Notes: generated from the letters alone by a model not told the origin. Positions 1-10,568 are shown, numbered from the stretch's first letter. The stretch: DNA of 64,000 nt from Micrasema longulum (GCA_022494885.1 JAGVSM010004273.1:59165-123164), one strand, 5' to 3'. A program made the numbers and translations.

Positions 1-80
1 GACAATGATATTATGGCGTTCTATCTTTTCTGTCTATTCTTACGGGAAAACGGCGTGATGGTTTGTTGTTGTTGTTGCGG
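1..80 (+). mobile_element. RTE-type LINE, 3' terminal fragment
   Basis: The fragment starts at the window edge and matches the 3' end of the RTE copies seen elsewhere (57525-58016, 63233-63700). The coding end corresponds to AYPYGETA-stop, and the TGA lies in the GGCGTGATGG motif. It is followed directly by a (TTG)n tail. The 3' UTR is only a few bases long, as is usual for the RTE clade. The coding sequence is decayed. Confidence 0.75.
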
Positions 81-555
81 ATTATTCGCTACTTTGGAGC
101 AAAAATTCTCTCGTGTTTCGCTGCTTCATTATTTTCCTTGGAATGTTCGCTACCTCGGAGGAAATATTCCTCATTAAGTTTCTCCGATAGTACTTTCTGC
201 GCAATGCGCCGGGTTAAACTTGGCGCTGACGAGACTTATTGTGGATTCGGTATCGTGAGGTTTATTTCAGTTGGCATTCTTCGGCTGTGGAGTCGTGGCT
301 CCCGCTGGACGAGTTGAGTATTTCTGGCTGCTAGTGTCGAGTATTTTAAAACTCCGACGAAAACTTTGCTATTCTGACGTCAGAGAAGGCGTCGCAAACC
401 ACTGGTCTAAAAAAATAGAATAAAATATGTAATTTCAATAACATTGAAATTTAATTTCCTCATTATATTAACTTGAAAACGTTTTATAAATGCTTTATAT
501 TCCAGGTTTGAAAGAATTAAAAAATACGTAATTAACCCAAATTAATTAATTAATT
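81..555. other. Unassigned unique segment with a CRE palindrome
   Basis: No repeat or coding motif is recognised. An 84-codon open frame at 63-317 begins inside the RTE tail and shows no domain, so it is not called. A perfect TGACGTCA (CREB/ATF-type site) lies at 375-382. The last 130 bases are AT-rich. Confidence 0.4.
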
Positions 556-725
556 ATGGATAACTTATATAGCGCCATTTTCGTAATAAAATACCTCAAG
601 GGCGCTTTACATGGTGATTCTATTGTTAAGTTAATTAAATTGAAGCTTTTAATTTAATCAAAATAATTTATTTTGTTGTCACGTGCTACGGATTTATTCA
701 AATGATTTAGAGAACAAGTGGGTTT
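556..725 (-). mobile_element. L2-type LINE (family A), 3' UTR and tail
   Basis: Read on the minus strand this is the 3' end of the L2 family whose coding end lies at 52314-52793. It includes the tail with paired AGCGCC and GGCGCT and the upstream text shared with 10569-11166 and 52160-52812. Only 3' sequence is present (5' truncation). It abuts a family B copy in the same orientation. Confidence 0.8.
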
Positions 726-738
726 ATATATATGTTTC

Positions 739-1195
739 GATAATTTATATAGCGCCATTTTTGTGAAAATCACCTCAAGGGCGCTGTACAATAAATAAAC
801 ATCCCAGCACGCCTAGCAGCCACAGAGCGCATGGACGGTTGGGATTCTACTTCCTCGTCTCCAATTATGATCTATAACAATTACGATATATAGAAGCTAG
901 CTAAGAGCATGTCTTGCAGCTACAGAGCGCATGGATAGGAAGAAATCTAGCTCCTATTTACATTTTTAAATATATTTTATTTGACAATGAATTTTTAAAA
1001 ATAGAAGTTAGATTACAACTCTTGCAGCTACTGAGCGCATGGACGGTTGAAATTCTAGACCCCATTTACTAAATTTAGATATTTGATAGTTGATAAAATT
1101 TACATAATATGATTTTAATAATATGATAGCTAACATAACAAAAAGTATTGCAATTACAAAGCGCGAATTTCAGCAACATAGATTCATGTCAAAGA
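739..1195 (-). mobile_element. Family B element: four hairpin blocks plus L2-type tail
   Basis: On the minus strand the L2-like tail (739-792) is preceded by four diverged blocks centred near 829, 929, 1037 and 1160. Each contains a version of TGCGCTCTGTAGCTGCA. The order and spacing match the copies at 32780-33450 and 48262-48730. No protein domain is visible. The third block has a partly compensated stem (TATC opposite GACA). Confidence 0.75.
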
Positions 1196-1258
1196 TATAC
1201 TTTTGTACTTATCAAGATATGATATAAAGTGTCAAAAATAATTTATTGATCTTATTTC

Positions 1259-1400
1259 GGGTTGTGGTCTTGTGGCTAGTGTCTCGGACTCACGGACCAA
1301 AGGTTCGTGGTTTAAATCCCACTCTACCCCATTTTGATTCCATTTTCTAATAGTGAGTTATTTAAAACTCGTTGAAAATGGCCCTCAAAATTGAATATTT
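1259..1400 (+). mobile_element. tRNA-derived SINE (SINE2), 5' part
   Basis: The tRNA-like head runs over about 1259-1330, with an A-box-like GTGGCTAGTG and a B-box-like GTGGTTTAAATCC. The head is shared with 9241-9316 and 21022-21092. The downstream body ('attttctaa ... gaaaatggc') matches the 9241 copy. The head folds only imperfectly and carries SINE flanks, so it is not called as a functional tRNA gene. Confidence 0.7.
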
Positions 1401-1500
1401 GAGTAAATCATAAGAACCCAAATACTTCTTTTTAAAAAAATAAATAAAATTAAAGAAATCATAACGAAATATTCGTTTTCAAGGTGATTCTTTACTGCAA

Positions 1501-2020
1501 CATTTCACTTAAACAAACAAACTTAAACAAATACAAACTAATACCACTTTCAGACAAAGGGATTTTGAGTATTATTTAATTAAAATCTATAACCTACTTC
1601 CACTATCTATTAAAGCAATTAGTAATGAGAAAATGTTTAAAAAGGCTATAAAAAAATGGATAGTGGAGCTAGGTAGAAGTAAAATGGATTGTCTCATTCG
1701 CCCATACCAATGCTGAATCAACTGCTCCACAACTGTATGGCTTATGTTAGGTTTTTGTTGTTTTCATTGTGTGTTTTGTAATATAAATAATATAGATGTA
1801 TATAAATACCTTGTTTTTAAAACTGTCTGAATATTTGTTAATTATGTTTGTTTTTTAAGTGAGTCCTCTTTGATTATTCTCAAATGTAATAAAAAAAAAC
1901 TAAATTGTTAAATGTCCTCGGCACGGGAAACCCCAGTGAGGTCACATTATTTTTATTATTAATTTATAGTTTGTAAGCGAAAAATATGAATAAATAAAAA
2001 TAAATAAAAATAAAATAAAA
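1501..2020 (+). mobile_element. Jockey/CR1-like LINE, RT C-terminus and 3' UTR
   Basis: Frame 1540-1701 encodes RDFEYYLIKIYNLLPLSIK followed by FKKAIKKWI. This is the 'YN.LP..IK ... F+..+K.W+' signature at the end of many insect LINE reverse transcriptases. Downstream there is about 280 bases of 3' UTR and an A-rich AAATAAATAAAA tail (1990-2020). It is 5' truncated and probably inactive. Confidence 0.65.
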
Positions 2021-2165
2021 TGTTCCTGGACTGACACCTGAAACGTAAGATTGATCACCTTACCTTCCATGTAACAAAATCGATCTAGATACGCTGGAAT
2101 TGTAGTGCCGATTCAGTGGCCAATGCATCACTGGATACGGAAAGGGACATGATTATGATGATACC
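2021..2165 (+). mobile_element. SINE1 body and 3' tail fragment
   Basis: This matches the body of the full SINE1 at 17860-18111: CTGGACTG, the segment around 'cgtaagattgatcacctta', and a tail ending GGAAAGGGAC plus ATGAT repeats. The tRNA-like head is absent. Confidence 0.7.
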
Positions 2166-2237
2166 CTATTAATATTACTCACATCCATTAGTTGTATTAC
2201 ACAAATCTATCTGTACCATAAAACTCTCTGACTGTGT

Positions 2238-2260
2238 TATTTTTATTTTTTCAGGTAAGG
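2238..2260 (+). promoter_or_regulatory. Candidate recursive splice (ratchet) site
   Basis: A U-rich tract (GTTATTTTTATTTTTTCAG) is followed without a gap by GTAAGG. A 3' splice site fused to a 5' splice site is the form of zero-length-exon recursive splice sites known from long insect introns. It is the only strong example I found on either strand. The function depends on this being a sense-strand intron, which is unproven. Confidence 0.35.
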
Positions 2261-2299
2261 CGCCAATCCGGGTTGATCACTCCTGTGTTTGTCTACCAA

Positions 2300-2440
2300 T
2301 AGAGCGGGGGTGGGGAGGGCGGCGTCTGGAGGGCGTCGCGGCGCCCGCACGCACTCCCCCGCCCGCGCCCCGCCGCACTCCGCCGCCGCCGCACGCACGC
2401 GCGCTCCCGCCACCCGCTCCTACTGCCGGTGAACGGAATA
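2300..2440. other. Short, very GC- and CpG-rich island
   Basis: About 140 bases of G/C-runs sit in AT-rich surroundings, preceded by ACCAATAGAG (CCAAT-like) and GGGGGTGGGGAGGG (GC-box-like). Open frames on the minus strand here encode only low-complexity Gly/Arg/Pro and are composition artefacts. Similar islands recur through the window. Confidence 0.45.
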
Positions 2441-2867
2441 TCATACCCACTTTCTGTATATCTGTATATGCCACACACCCACACACTTTCCTGGCTCGGT
2501 ATGGGTACCACAGCCGAAAATCGAACCACGTACTATGTAGGTTAAACGTGACTCTGCGAGAGCGACTATTCTGTATATACATAGATACATACACGCATTA
2601 ATATAATCGGTTAGTTGTTTAAAACATATTAGTTCTTTACTCTTAAAAGACTGTGCTAAAAACTCCATTTGGAAAAGGTGGTATTAAGCAAAAGATGACA
2701 TGTTTTTAAATACAGGGATTTAAAACAAAAAAATAACACGTATACATATAGACATCACACCCTAAGAGGTAAACTAAGTCTTAACTTGGCTATTTTGTGG
2801 TATAAATGCAGTTAAACCCCTTTTTTTCTCTATTTTAGGACACTCGCGTATCTCTTTGATTTTTTTA

Positions 2868-2972
2868 AAATCATCATTCTCTTTTGGCACCTTATGGTAC
2901 ATAGGGCACTGCATTAGTACACCAATTGCAGCGTATCTTGATCATTTTTTGTTTGTTACATGAATGGCGTAG
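2868..2972 (-). mobile_element. SINE1 3' fragment
   Basis: The minus strand carries the SINE1 3' half, ending in the GATGAT-type tail at 2868-2878. Compare 17860-17950 and 59048-59140. The head is missing. Confidence 0.7.
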
Positions 2973-2984
2973 TTTAAAGTAAAA

Positions 2985-3075
2985 AAAATTTTTTCAAGAA
3001 ACTTCGCCGTAAAATGCTCTAATTTTTTCCGCATTTAAGAAAAAAAAAATATTGCCAATTTCCAGCAGTCCTAAA
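2985..3075 (+). mobile_element. Family V DNA-element end fragment
   Basis: Text around AAGAAACTTCGCCG, a run of A, then CCAATTTCC matches the 3' portion of the element at 51382-51733 and the fragment at 41475-41565. The terminal CACTGAACTTCCT is not preserved here. Confidence 0.4.
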
Positions 3076-3087
3076 CTTCTTGACACT

Positions 3088-3592
3088 ACCACCTACAATC
3101 TACAAAAAGTACCCTTCGGATATCATTCTTTATTTTGTTAGCCATTATGTTGAAACGGTGTTTTATTTATTTAATTTTTAGCATGAACACTTTACAGATC
3201 ATCTACGGTTCAATGTTTTTTTTTAAAATTTATATAATTTTAAGTCCACTCGTCTATGTGCTTTGTAGCTGCAAGACGATTGGTAATCTAGCTTCAATAT
3301 ATGAATGTTATCAACTATCTAATACCAGTATTTTGAGAAAGGAGTCTAGAATTTCAACCTTCCATGCGATCAGTAGCTGCAAGAGTTTTAATAATATATC
3401 TCCTATTTTTAAAGAAATGTTGTTTGATATCAGTAAAACACTAAACTTCATTATCAAATTAAAACTGGAATTTCAATCGTCCATGCGCTCTGTAGCTGCA
3501 AGACGTGCTCGGATATTTATTTACTGTACAGCGCCTTTGAGGTGATTTCCACATTGCTTTATAAATTATTCAACTATAATAATAATAATTAT
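3088..3592 (+). mobile_element. Family B element, third block deleted
   Basis: The 5' segment (3090-3230) matches 32830-32940. Blocks are centred near 3258, 3366 and 3485. The L2-type tail is at 3515-3575, followed by (AAT)n. Spacing against other copies shows block 3 is missing. An open frame at 3135-3545 runs through the element and ends with SSMRSVAARR. That phrase arises from the hairpin block and is not evidence of a protein. Confidence 0.75.
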
Positions 3593-4362
3593 TTATTTAT
3601 ACATCAACGGTTCAAAGAACCTTTTACAAAAAAATAATAATTTACAAAAATAATCACAGCAGTGCACAATAATCATTTAGTACATAGTATAAAATAATAG
3701 AACAATTAAAACTTAAAATTTAGTGAACATATATTACAAAAAACGAAAAAGTAAAAGAGAAACATAACATCTCTAAATAAAAAATAACAATCACCATGAG
3801 AAAATCTTAGGTTCTAAATATAAATATAACACAGTAAAGTTGAGAATAACTAGATAATAATATTTTTTTTTTTAAATAAATACAACATTAGTACTTAAAA
3901 AATTACAAGTTTTTTGAGCAATAAAATAAAATTTCAATATTTAAAAAAACTTTAATTAACTAAATAATATATTTATTCTGTGAAATCATCATCATCAGTT
4001 GGTTGAGAGAAGTTGCCATTTGGCAATAAATCCACCAATGCACAATTTAAATTATGTCTAACATGTTAAAATAAAGAATTAAAAAGTTACGTATCCCAGG
4101 AAACAAAGTTAAATTTAATAATATATTTAAAAATAAATCCATTACTTCACTTAAAAATAACTAGTGAGAATACGTTTTGATTCATGAACAGAATTTGTAT
4201 TGAAAATATCAAATATTTGTTCTAATTCATTTCCATACCTATGTATCCTGGGTATAGGTGAATGCATTTCGCAGTTGGTCTGTGAATTGTATAATAATAA
4301 TAAATACCATACGTCATTATCGAGCCGAGGGAGAATCTGTATTATTAAATCCGTATTGTGCA
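3592..4362 (-). mobile_element. Jockey/CR1-like LINE, C-terminus and 3' UTR
   Basis: The minus frame at 4151-4363 encodes NSQTNCEMHSPIPRIHRYGN, then DIFNTNSVHESKRIL. This fits the LINE C-terminal pattern 'R.NY...SP+.R....YN ... D+F ... F+..+'. About 550 bases of AT-rich 3' UTR follow, ending in a TAAATAA tail at 3592. It resembles the copy at 46965-47345. Confidence 0.6.
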
Positions 4363-4417
4363 TACGAGTACGCAGAGTATTTCATTTTTGTTTGCGTATC
4401 TCAAAAAAATGTTTGCC

Positions 4418-4500
4418 CTGCAGCTATGAGCTACAAAAGGTTTTTTAAGTACAGTGCGCTTGAGGCGATTTTCCACGAAGATGGCGCCGTTAAAAACATC
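4418..4500 (+). mobile_element. Family B / L2-type tail fragment
   Basis: A remnant of a hairpin block (CTGCAGCTATGAGCTAC) is followed by AGTGCGCTTGAGGCGATTTT and GGCGCCGTT, a degraded version of the tail of the full copies. Confidence 0.5.
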
Positions 4501-4835
4501 TGAAATTAATAACACTGCACTCCTTGATTCTTCCACTCTATACATTAGTCATACAATATGCCTCCTGGCTACAAATTATTGACAAGACCAGAGTTAAGGC
4601 TTTTATTTATTAGATCATGCAGTCAGCATTGGCCGTCCTCGTCCTACTTTTGAATGAATTGTACTCTGCCCACATATTATTCTTATACATTACAAATATA
4701 GTACCGTTTTTGCAACGTAACCCCAGAACGCTTTTATTATTCAAGTATAAATATTTAAAAAATTAGATTAACTAACTAAATAACTTAAACTTCAAACTAA
4801 CACTCTTCTAACATAAACTTCAAACCATAAAAAAT

Positions 4836-5166
4836 AGGGTCTAGATTTCTAGCTGCCCATGCGCTCTGTAGTTGCAGGATTTGTCGTAATCTAGAATTTA
4901 TCTGTAATTTTGTTAAAAACACGCCAGTCACTTAATTTGTAAAATATAAATGGGGGCTGGAGTTCTAACCGTCCGTGCTCTCTGTAGCTGCTAGACGTGT
5001 TGAATTTTAGCTTCGGTATCTTATTAAAATTTTATATTATTGGAAACGGGTAACTGAATCCCAACCGCTTATGCGCTCTGTAGCTGCAAGACGTGATGGC
5101 GTGTTCATTGTGTTATTGAAAATAGGCGTGGTTATTAAAAATAGCGCTATATAAGTTATCTAGAAT
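4836..5166 (+). mobile_element. Family B element, three blocks
   Basis: Blocks are centred near 4861, 4975 and 5073 at the usual spacing. The tail has diverged but ends with AGCGCTATATAAGTTATC at about 5140-5160. The first block and 5' part are missing. Confidence 0.65.
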
Positions 5167-5830
5167 AAAAATAATTCCTATACGTACTTACTTACCATTT
5201 TTTGTCATCCATCTTAAAAATTTCACTAATCCAGCTTTTTACGAAATATTTTTATTCAATTGTCTATTATTCATAAGACATTTAAATTTCACGATTGTCG
5301 TGGTGCTTAGGGCACTAAATCCGTACATTGCAGTGAATCGTAATAATATCTTTAAAAAAAGCAAGATGATCAGTCTGGATCGTTTGGGATGATCGCCACA
5401 GTAAAAAATATTTATTAATATTTAAAGAAACACGTGTTTTTTTAATAACATTATTTTCTATAATCTTTTATCATATATGTATATTGATTTATATAACAGA
5501 TTTTGTGATAAATATCATATTACATATTTATGCCAATATCATGAGACTTCTTGATTGAAATTTAAGGTCTAGGAGACGTGAAACAAATTTGTGTTTTTTG
5601 TGCTTAAAAATTAACGAAAAATAATATTGACTTCATATTATAAAGAAAGTTTTGAATCGAAGATCCTTTTTGAAAGGCACTCCGGGCTCTTATAAAAATT
5701 GTTTTAAAAAGTAGAAGCAGGTACCTAAATAGAATGTCAATCTGCTGGTTGCAAATTTTTGTATCCCAGTGCCCATTGAACAGAGCAAGAAAACTTTTTT
5801 CAAATGAAATTACATGCATCGGTTCGACTG
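5167..5830. other. Unassigned AT-rich segment
   Basis: No coding motif, tRNA-like head or recognisable repeat. Overlapping short open frames on both strands (5604-5949) show no domain. Confidence 0.4.
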
Positions 5831-5960
5831 ACTATAAAGAATCGAGTCTTATCGCATTTCGGACGAGCCCGAGCCCTTCATACGTAATTAATGGGCAAGG
5901 GAATTCCCGCCGATACGATTGTCAGACGATATGGCGCGCTTCAGGTTAGTCTGGCCGCCT

Positions 5961-6016
5961 TTGACGTGCGTCAATATTATTATGATATAAAGTCGGTAAG
6001 GCAGTCAGCTGTCAGC
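5961..6016 (+). promoter_or_regulatory. Candidate core promoter with paired CRE half-sites
   Basis: TTGACGTGCGTCAA (5961-5974) is an inverted repeat of two TGACG-type half-sites. It is followed by TATAAAG (5986-5992) and two GTCAGC motifs (6004-6009, 6011-6016). The A of the second is 28 bases from the TATA start, a normal TATA-to-initiator distance. A GC-rich patch follows at 6015-6040. There is no downstream coding exon I can assign. Confidence 0.3.
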
Positions 6017-6538
6017 GGGCGCGCGCGGGGGGCGGCCGCTTTTCTTTTATGAATGAATTAAGCGCTCGAATAAAATTTGTAAACAGTCATCATTATTATT
6101 ATAACGCTTGGCATTGTGTGAGTGAAGTTTGTAAACAATCGCGAGATTCTACAAAGCGATCGCCTCTTTCCCTCTCAGTCGCTCTGCCGGTCGCGTCTTC
6201 TTTCAGCTAATTAAGTATCGACTGCTCGCTGCTACGATTTTTTCCGAGTGTACTTTCAATTATTTGTTTTTGTAATGAGTAATATACTACGAGCGTGCCT
6301 ATTTCACTCTCGTTCGTAATAGCTTTACGGCGTAATTGTATTCATTGATATTATCGTTTATCAACACGTGAATGAGTACGCCTGTTACATATCGAATTCA
6401 TTAATAATTTAAATAGTTTCAAACTCGATTAATTCCGCTCATACATTCGGCTGAGACAATGTTCTCACTATTGACAAGTGTTATCTTTTCGTAGTATCGC
6501 GAGCGCACATTCGCTCGAGATTTATCCGTCGAATAATG

Positions 6539-6650
6539 TTACGTCACCGTTTATGGGATTATCGCGAAATCTTGAATATTATTTAGGTACCTCGTAAAGA
6601 TCGCGCTATTTATAGAAGGGTCACACTTCCGAAAGCAGGTGGTGACGTCA
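6539..6650 (+). promoter_or_regulatory. Cluster of CRE-like and homeodomain-like sites
   Basis: TTACGTCACC (6539-6548), TTTATGGGATTA (6550-6561, overlapping a Cdx/Abd-B-like TTTATGG and an Otx/Bicoid-like GGATTA) and a perfect TGACGTCA (6643-6650) lie within 112 bases of non-repetitive DNA. These are short motif matches only. Confidence 0.3.
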
Positions 6651-6983
6651 CGCCGCTGAAGGTCCGAGCTCACTAATACATCATCAGGACTTTCGTGACA
6701 AACTCAAAGGGTATTCCCCGATCCTACACATTTACATTTGCACGCATACACCGATACATTCGTCCGTGGTTTGAAATATAGGTGTCTTGACTCGGGAAAT
6801 CGATTGCTTTGTATCGTGACTCGTGACTGAGTAACAAAGTTTTTACGAGCTTTTCTCCGCTTGATCCCGGCCGATCTGTTGCTCGGGAGACTTTTATTCT
6901 TGTTTCGTGATTGGTTTCCCTTTGTTTGGCTCTGCACCTCCGTGTGGCATGCTACAGTAGGGCGGGCTGCAGCCAGACCAGAC

Positions 6984-7030
6984 CAGATAAATCTCCCGCA
7001 TATTTATAATCTGTCGAACGGGCGGAATTC
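6984..7030 (+). repeat. Duplicated ~45-bp motif, copy 1
   Basis: ATAAATC-CC-CAT, then TATAATCTGTCGAACG and CGGAA. The same ordered text recurs at 8128-8172. The flanks are unrelated and both copies sit in the longest non-TE block of the window, so a shared regulatory core is possible. Confidence 0.5.
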
Positions 7031-8127
7031 AGTTTATCAACTCTGTACTTGGCACGTGGGGAAACATTCAGACTGGAAACTACAGAGCATGAACTTGAAC
7101 GCGAGTAGACACTCACTAATGTGCTTTTGAAGCGAAAGTGGGTTTAAACGGTGCGGTGCATCGAATGTAGGTGAATATCGATCAATCTGGTGAAGTTTAC
7201 CGCATACTAATCTTAACTTGAAATGCTACTTTCAGAAGTAAAAAATACACTAATATCTATCTCACAACATGTTAGTTTACCAGTAAGATAGCTAGCAGCT
7301 AGAAACTAATCGTATTAATTTATAATAAGCATAACACCACATCAGTATATCGTCGGCCTCACTTAGTCTAGGGCTCTCCAGGGGAAAGTAAAAACAATTT
7401 TTACATCGGTGGAAAATTGTAGGGAATTGTTTTTTCCCTACATATTTTTTAAATAATACAACACTGTTCGAATACATAAGATTTACACACGTATGTATTA
7501 TCTAAAGTCCTAACAGAAAACGCCTAAATATTATTGTTGACCATAAAAAGAGACATGCCCCCAGGCCTTATTTATTTAGCAAATATCCTACTTTTGGCAA
7601 GCCAAAAATATTATGGCGTAATTCGCCACTCTCTTTAACAATTATGTTAAAAATATTTTTGAATTTCAACCGGTCAAGAGTTATAATTGAAATGGTAAAA
7701 TTTTAACATTTAAATATTGTAACTTCTCGGGGAATGGAACCTTTAAAACCCGCACAAAATGCAGTAACAGGTGCATGTCGAGCAGTGTTTTATTTACTTG
7801 TTTGATCCAATAATGTATGTAAAAATCCTCCATAAAATGTCTAGCCGTATCAACCTTGCGAAAACGTACGAAAACATAAACATCTAATAATAATATTATG
7901 CTCCATCTGACAGCCAATAAACGCAGCTTACGCAACACGTGCGTACGTATGTAGCGCTTATAACTCGCGAATGATACGAGTATCTTTATTCAAATGTGTT
8001 TACCAAAAGTTGTAGCCATGTCAATATTGACGTTCGGAAAGAATTTCCCCAAGTGTCTGCGGTACGCGGCGGAGGTAGGTACTAGGCACTATTTACTACG
8101 TGGCCGTAGGCGCCGGCGTGAGAACAG

Positions 8128-8172
8128 CCATAAATCACCACATGTATATTTTTAATCTGTCAAACGACCGGA
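8128..8172 (+). repeat. Duplicated ~45-bp motif, copy 2
   Basis: CATAAATC-CC-CAT, then TTTAATCTGTCAAACG and CGGAA. It matches 6984-7030 in the same orientation with small gaps. Confidence 0.5.
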
Positions 8173-8221
8173 ACCTCGCTGGCACGGCGGGTTTATGATC
8201 TCGGAAGTGATTCGATTTATG
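8129..8221. promoter_or_regulatory. Cluster of TTTATG (Cdx/Abd-B-like) sites
   Basis: CATAAATC (8129-8136, GATTTATG on the minus strand), TTTATGATC (8192-8200) and GATTTATG (8214-8221) occur within 93 bases, overlapping the second copy of the duplicated motif. A GC-rich inverted stretch follows at 8228-8270. Posterior Hox or caudal binding is an inference. Confidence 0.25.
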
Positions 8222-8451
8222 TGTTTTGGCGCGAGCGGACGCCATTATTGTGCGCCGCTCGCGAAACGTGTCTAGGGAATCAGCTGATGGCTGTTAATAT
8301 TTACGGCGGCATGTTATTTTGATTGAATTATCGTATTATGGGTATTGAGTACAACTGACTACAGACAGTATGTCAGTGCGCGCAATTCGCAACTGTATAC
8401 ACATTTGATTCGTGATTATATTTACTTACAAGCTAAACAACTAGCTTTAAG

Positions 8452-9040
8452 AAAATGCGTGGTCTGACTTTTCTTTATGCAAACATATTCCCGTATTTTC
8501 TCATTGTTTTGGGATAAACTTTTTTACACACTATACATATCTACTATCGGCGTGTCAGTATCGTTTATTTATGTTGCTGTTAATAAATTGTCTTTTATAA
8601 GGGCTAGGTCTATGCAAAAACCCTCAAAAGCGCCAAGTTTTATATGCCGTCTTCGGATACAAATATGATAATATTATTATTTTTTTCTGATACTCTTTCT
8701 TTAAAAAAAAACAATGTCAGTGTGTGTATTTGTGTGGGAGTAAGGGTGCACACGTGTGTGTGTATGTATATAGAAATATATAAATAAATGTATATGTTAG
8801 CCTGCCTTAGCATGGGTTTTCTCCTACTAGGCATAACTTTATATTTTATATTAATTAAATTAATAAAAAAAAATATTAAAAAATATATGTGCGGAAAACG
8901 GGAATGCGAGTGAGACCTCGATTATGTCGATTTTAAATAGCTATAATCAGTTCGATGCGACGTGCATTTTTTTTTTTCATACAGTAATCGGAGAGACATT
9001 TTTCGAAAGAAAAATATATTCAAATATGAAACATGTATTT
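8452..9040 (+). mobile_element. Family R repeat, copy 1
   Basis: The head 'gcgtggtctgacttttct' (8460) is followed by ATTCCCGTATTTTCTC and TTTTTTACACACTA. The same ordered text is found at 9655-9790. The distal part shares 'tgtcgattttaa' and 'acgtg/acgtc' segments with copy 2. It contains GT/GTAT microsatellites at 8720-8770. The class is unknown. Confidence 0.5.
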
Positions 9041-9240
9041 TTTTTTATTCAGGGCACTTTTTACCTGCTTTTAAGAATATAAACATAAAAATATACATGA
9101 TTATGTAGGTAGTACGTACATATTATTTAATTATTTTATAAATTTATTGCATAAATAAGTACACATATTTAATACCAGGTAATCTATTTAAAACTAGTGA
9201 ATTAGATAAAAAAATATATCTACGATCTTTTAAGATATGA

Positions 9241-9390
9241 AAAGGGTTGTAGTCCAGTGGGTACTGTCGCGGACTCCTGATCAACAAGTCCGAGGTTCGA
9301 ACCCGCGCTCCACCACGACTTGTTTTAAATTTTCTAACATGATTTTTATGCGACTGAAAGAAAATGGCTCCAAAACAACCTTTTTTACTA
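9241..9390 (+). mobile_element. tRNA-derived SINE (SINE2)
   Basis: The best head of this family: an A-box-like region TAGTCCAGTGGGTAC and a consensus-like B box GAGGTTCGAACCC. An anticodon-like stem CGGACT/AGTCCG is present, but the loop is too long for a tRNA. The body continues to about 9390, where it meets a minus-strand SINE3. Confidence 0.75.
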
Positions 9391-9435
9391 CTTTACAATG
9401 CAGTATGTGTCGCCTGTTTAATCAATATTTCTCGT

Positions 9436-9640
9436 CGATCATCCCAGAATTGGAACCCGGAACCTCGAGTATGATAAGCGGACGCGCCAACCACTGTACT
9501 ACCAGGCGGACTTATCTCTACTCGATTTCCTTATTCAGGATTTTTACCTGAGAGCATCCACCGAGTCGAAAGCACTCGTCCGGAATTCCGGTTCTATTTC
9601 ACACACAGAACTGTATTCTTAATCTGCCCGGGTACAGGTC
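9436..9640 (-). mobile_element. SINE3: tRNA-like unit with conserved hairpin upstream
   Basis: The minus-strand tRNA-like part (9520 down to 9440) has box A TGGTAGTACAGTGG and a B-box-like GGGTTCCAATTC. About 115 bases upstream of it are conserved with 15838-15950 and 50925-51030. They contain a nested stem: outer ACTCGGT/ATCGAGT, inner TCAGG/CCTGA around TAAAAAT. Confidence 0.65.
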
Positions 9641-9654
9641 AAACTAAACTCATC

Positions 9655-10060
9655 TATTTTTAAGAAGAAACGCAGTCCGGCTTTTCTTCATAGGAACGTA
9701 TTCCCGTATTTTCTCCGTGAAGATGACATTAGAGCAATGATTTTTTTACACACTACGGATATTTACCATTGGCGTGTTTCTATAGTTTTACTTTTTTAAT
9801 TAATTGTTTCTTATGGGATCCAGAACCACTCACCCGTATTCGGACGATAAATAATTTTGAAAAATGGAAAAGCAACTCAAGAAAATTTCATTCAGAGAAA
9901 AAAATTGGTTCAGATTTGGAGTGCGGAGAGCGGGACAAAAAAATCGCTTTTGTCGATTTTAATTGGGCATAATAAGTCCGACGTCTAGTTGTCTTTTCGC
10001 ACGATAGCGGGGAAGCATCTGCAAGAGAGAGACAGAAATTCTATATTTCAAATACCTATT
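9655..10060 (+). mobile_element. Family R repeat, copy 2
   Basis: A degraded head (about 9670-9720) is followed by TTTTTTACACACTACGG and then GTGCGGAGAGCGGGAC and 'tgtcgattttaa', in the order seen in copy 1. The 67-codon frame at 9769-9972 has no domain. Confidence 0.45.
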
Positions 10061-10568
10061 CATCAAATCTCTCTACCACCGAATATCCTCTTAAAATGTG
10101 TTTTTACGTATAGATACGATATACGAGTAATATATAAAAACATGTCTACCTAAAAGTCTTGGAACTTCCCACCGAATTAACCAACTGTATTTTTTGAAAT
10201 TCGAACGATGTCAGCGCTCAACCCACCTGACACGGTTTCATCACACCCAGTAAGCACATTGTGCCTTACGCAGCGGTGCCGTAGAGACGACATTGGCCTA
10301 CCGGCCGCGAGTTTCCAAATTTGAATTTTGTTCGAACATTCTTACTTTCTCCCGCCAATCACCTCCGCGCCCGCACTGTGGCGTAACTTGTGCCTTATTC
10401 TGGCGTTCTTATTTCGAAAAAATACCTATAATAATTTTAGGCGATAAATTCTTCACAAATGCGGTTCAAGCAATGAATTCACGTTATTCCATTTAAAAGT
10501 TTTGTTCTAAGCTTTGTTGAAAATAATTTAATTAAGCAATTAAGCAATTTATTAATTTATTCAGTTAT
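10061..10568. other. Unassigned segment
   Basis: Mixed composition, no recognisable TE or coding motif. A short GC-richer piece at 10240-10390 shows no conserved element that I can name. Confidence 0.35.

Noticed and set aside
2277..2594. Gly/Arg/Pro-rich minus-strand frames
   Set aside because: Explained by translation of a GC-rich island; low complexity only.
3135..3545. 136-codon frame as a small membrane protein
   Set aside because: It overlaps a family B copy from end to end; the hydrophobic stretch comes from T-rich repeat DNA.
9241..9316. tRNA gene
   Set aside because: Good A/B boxes, but the anticodon loop is too long, the acceptor pairing is poor and a SINE body follows; the same head recurs with SINE flanks.
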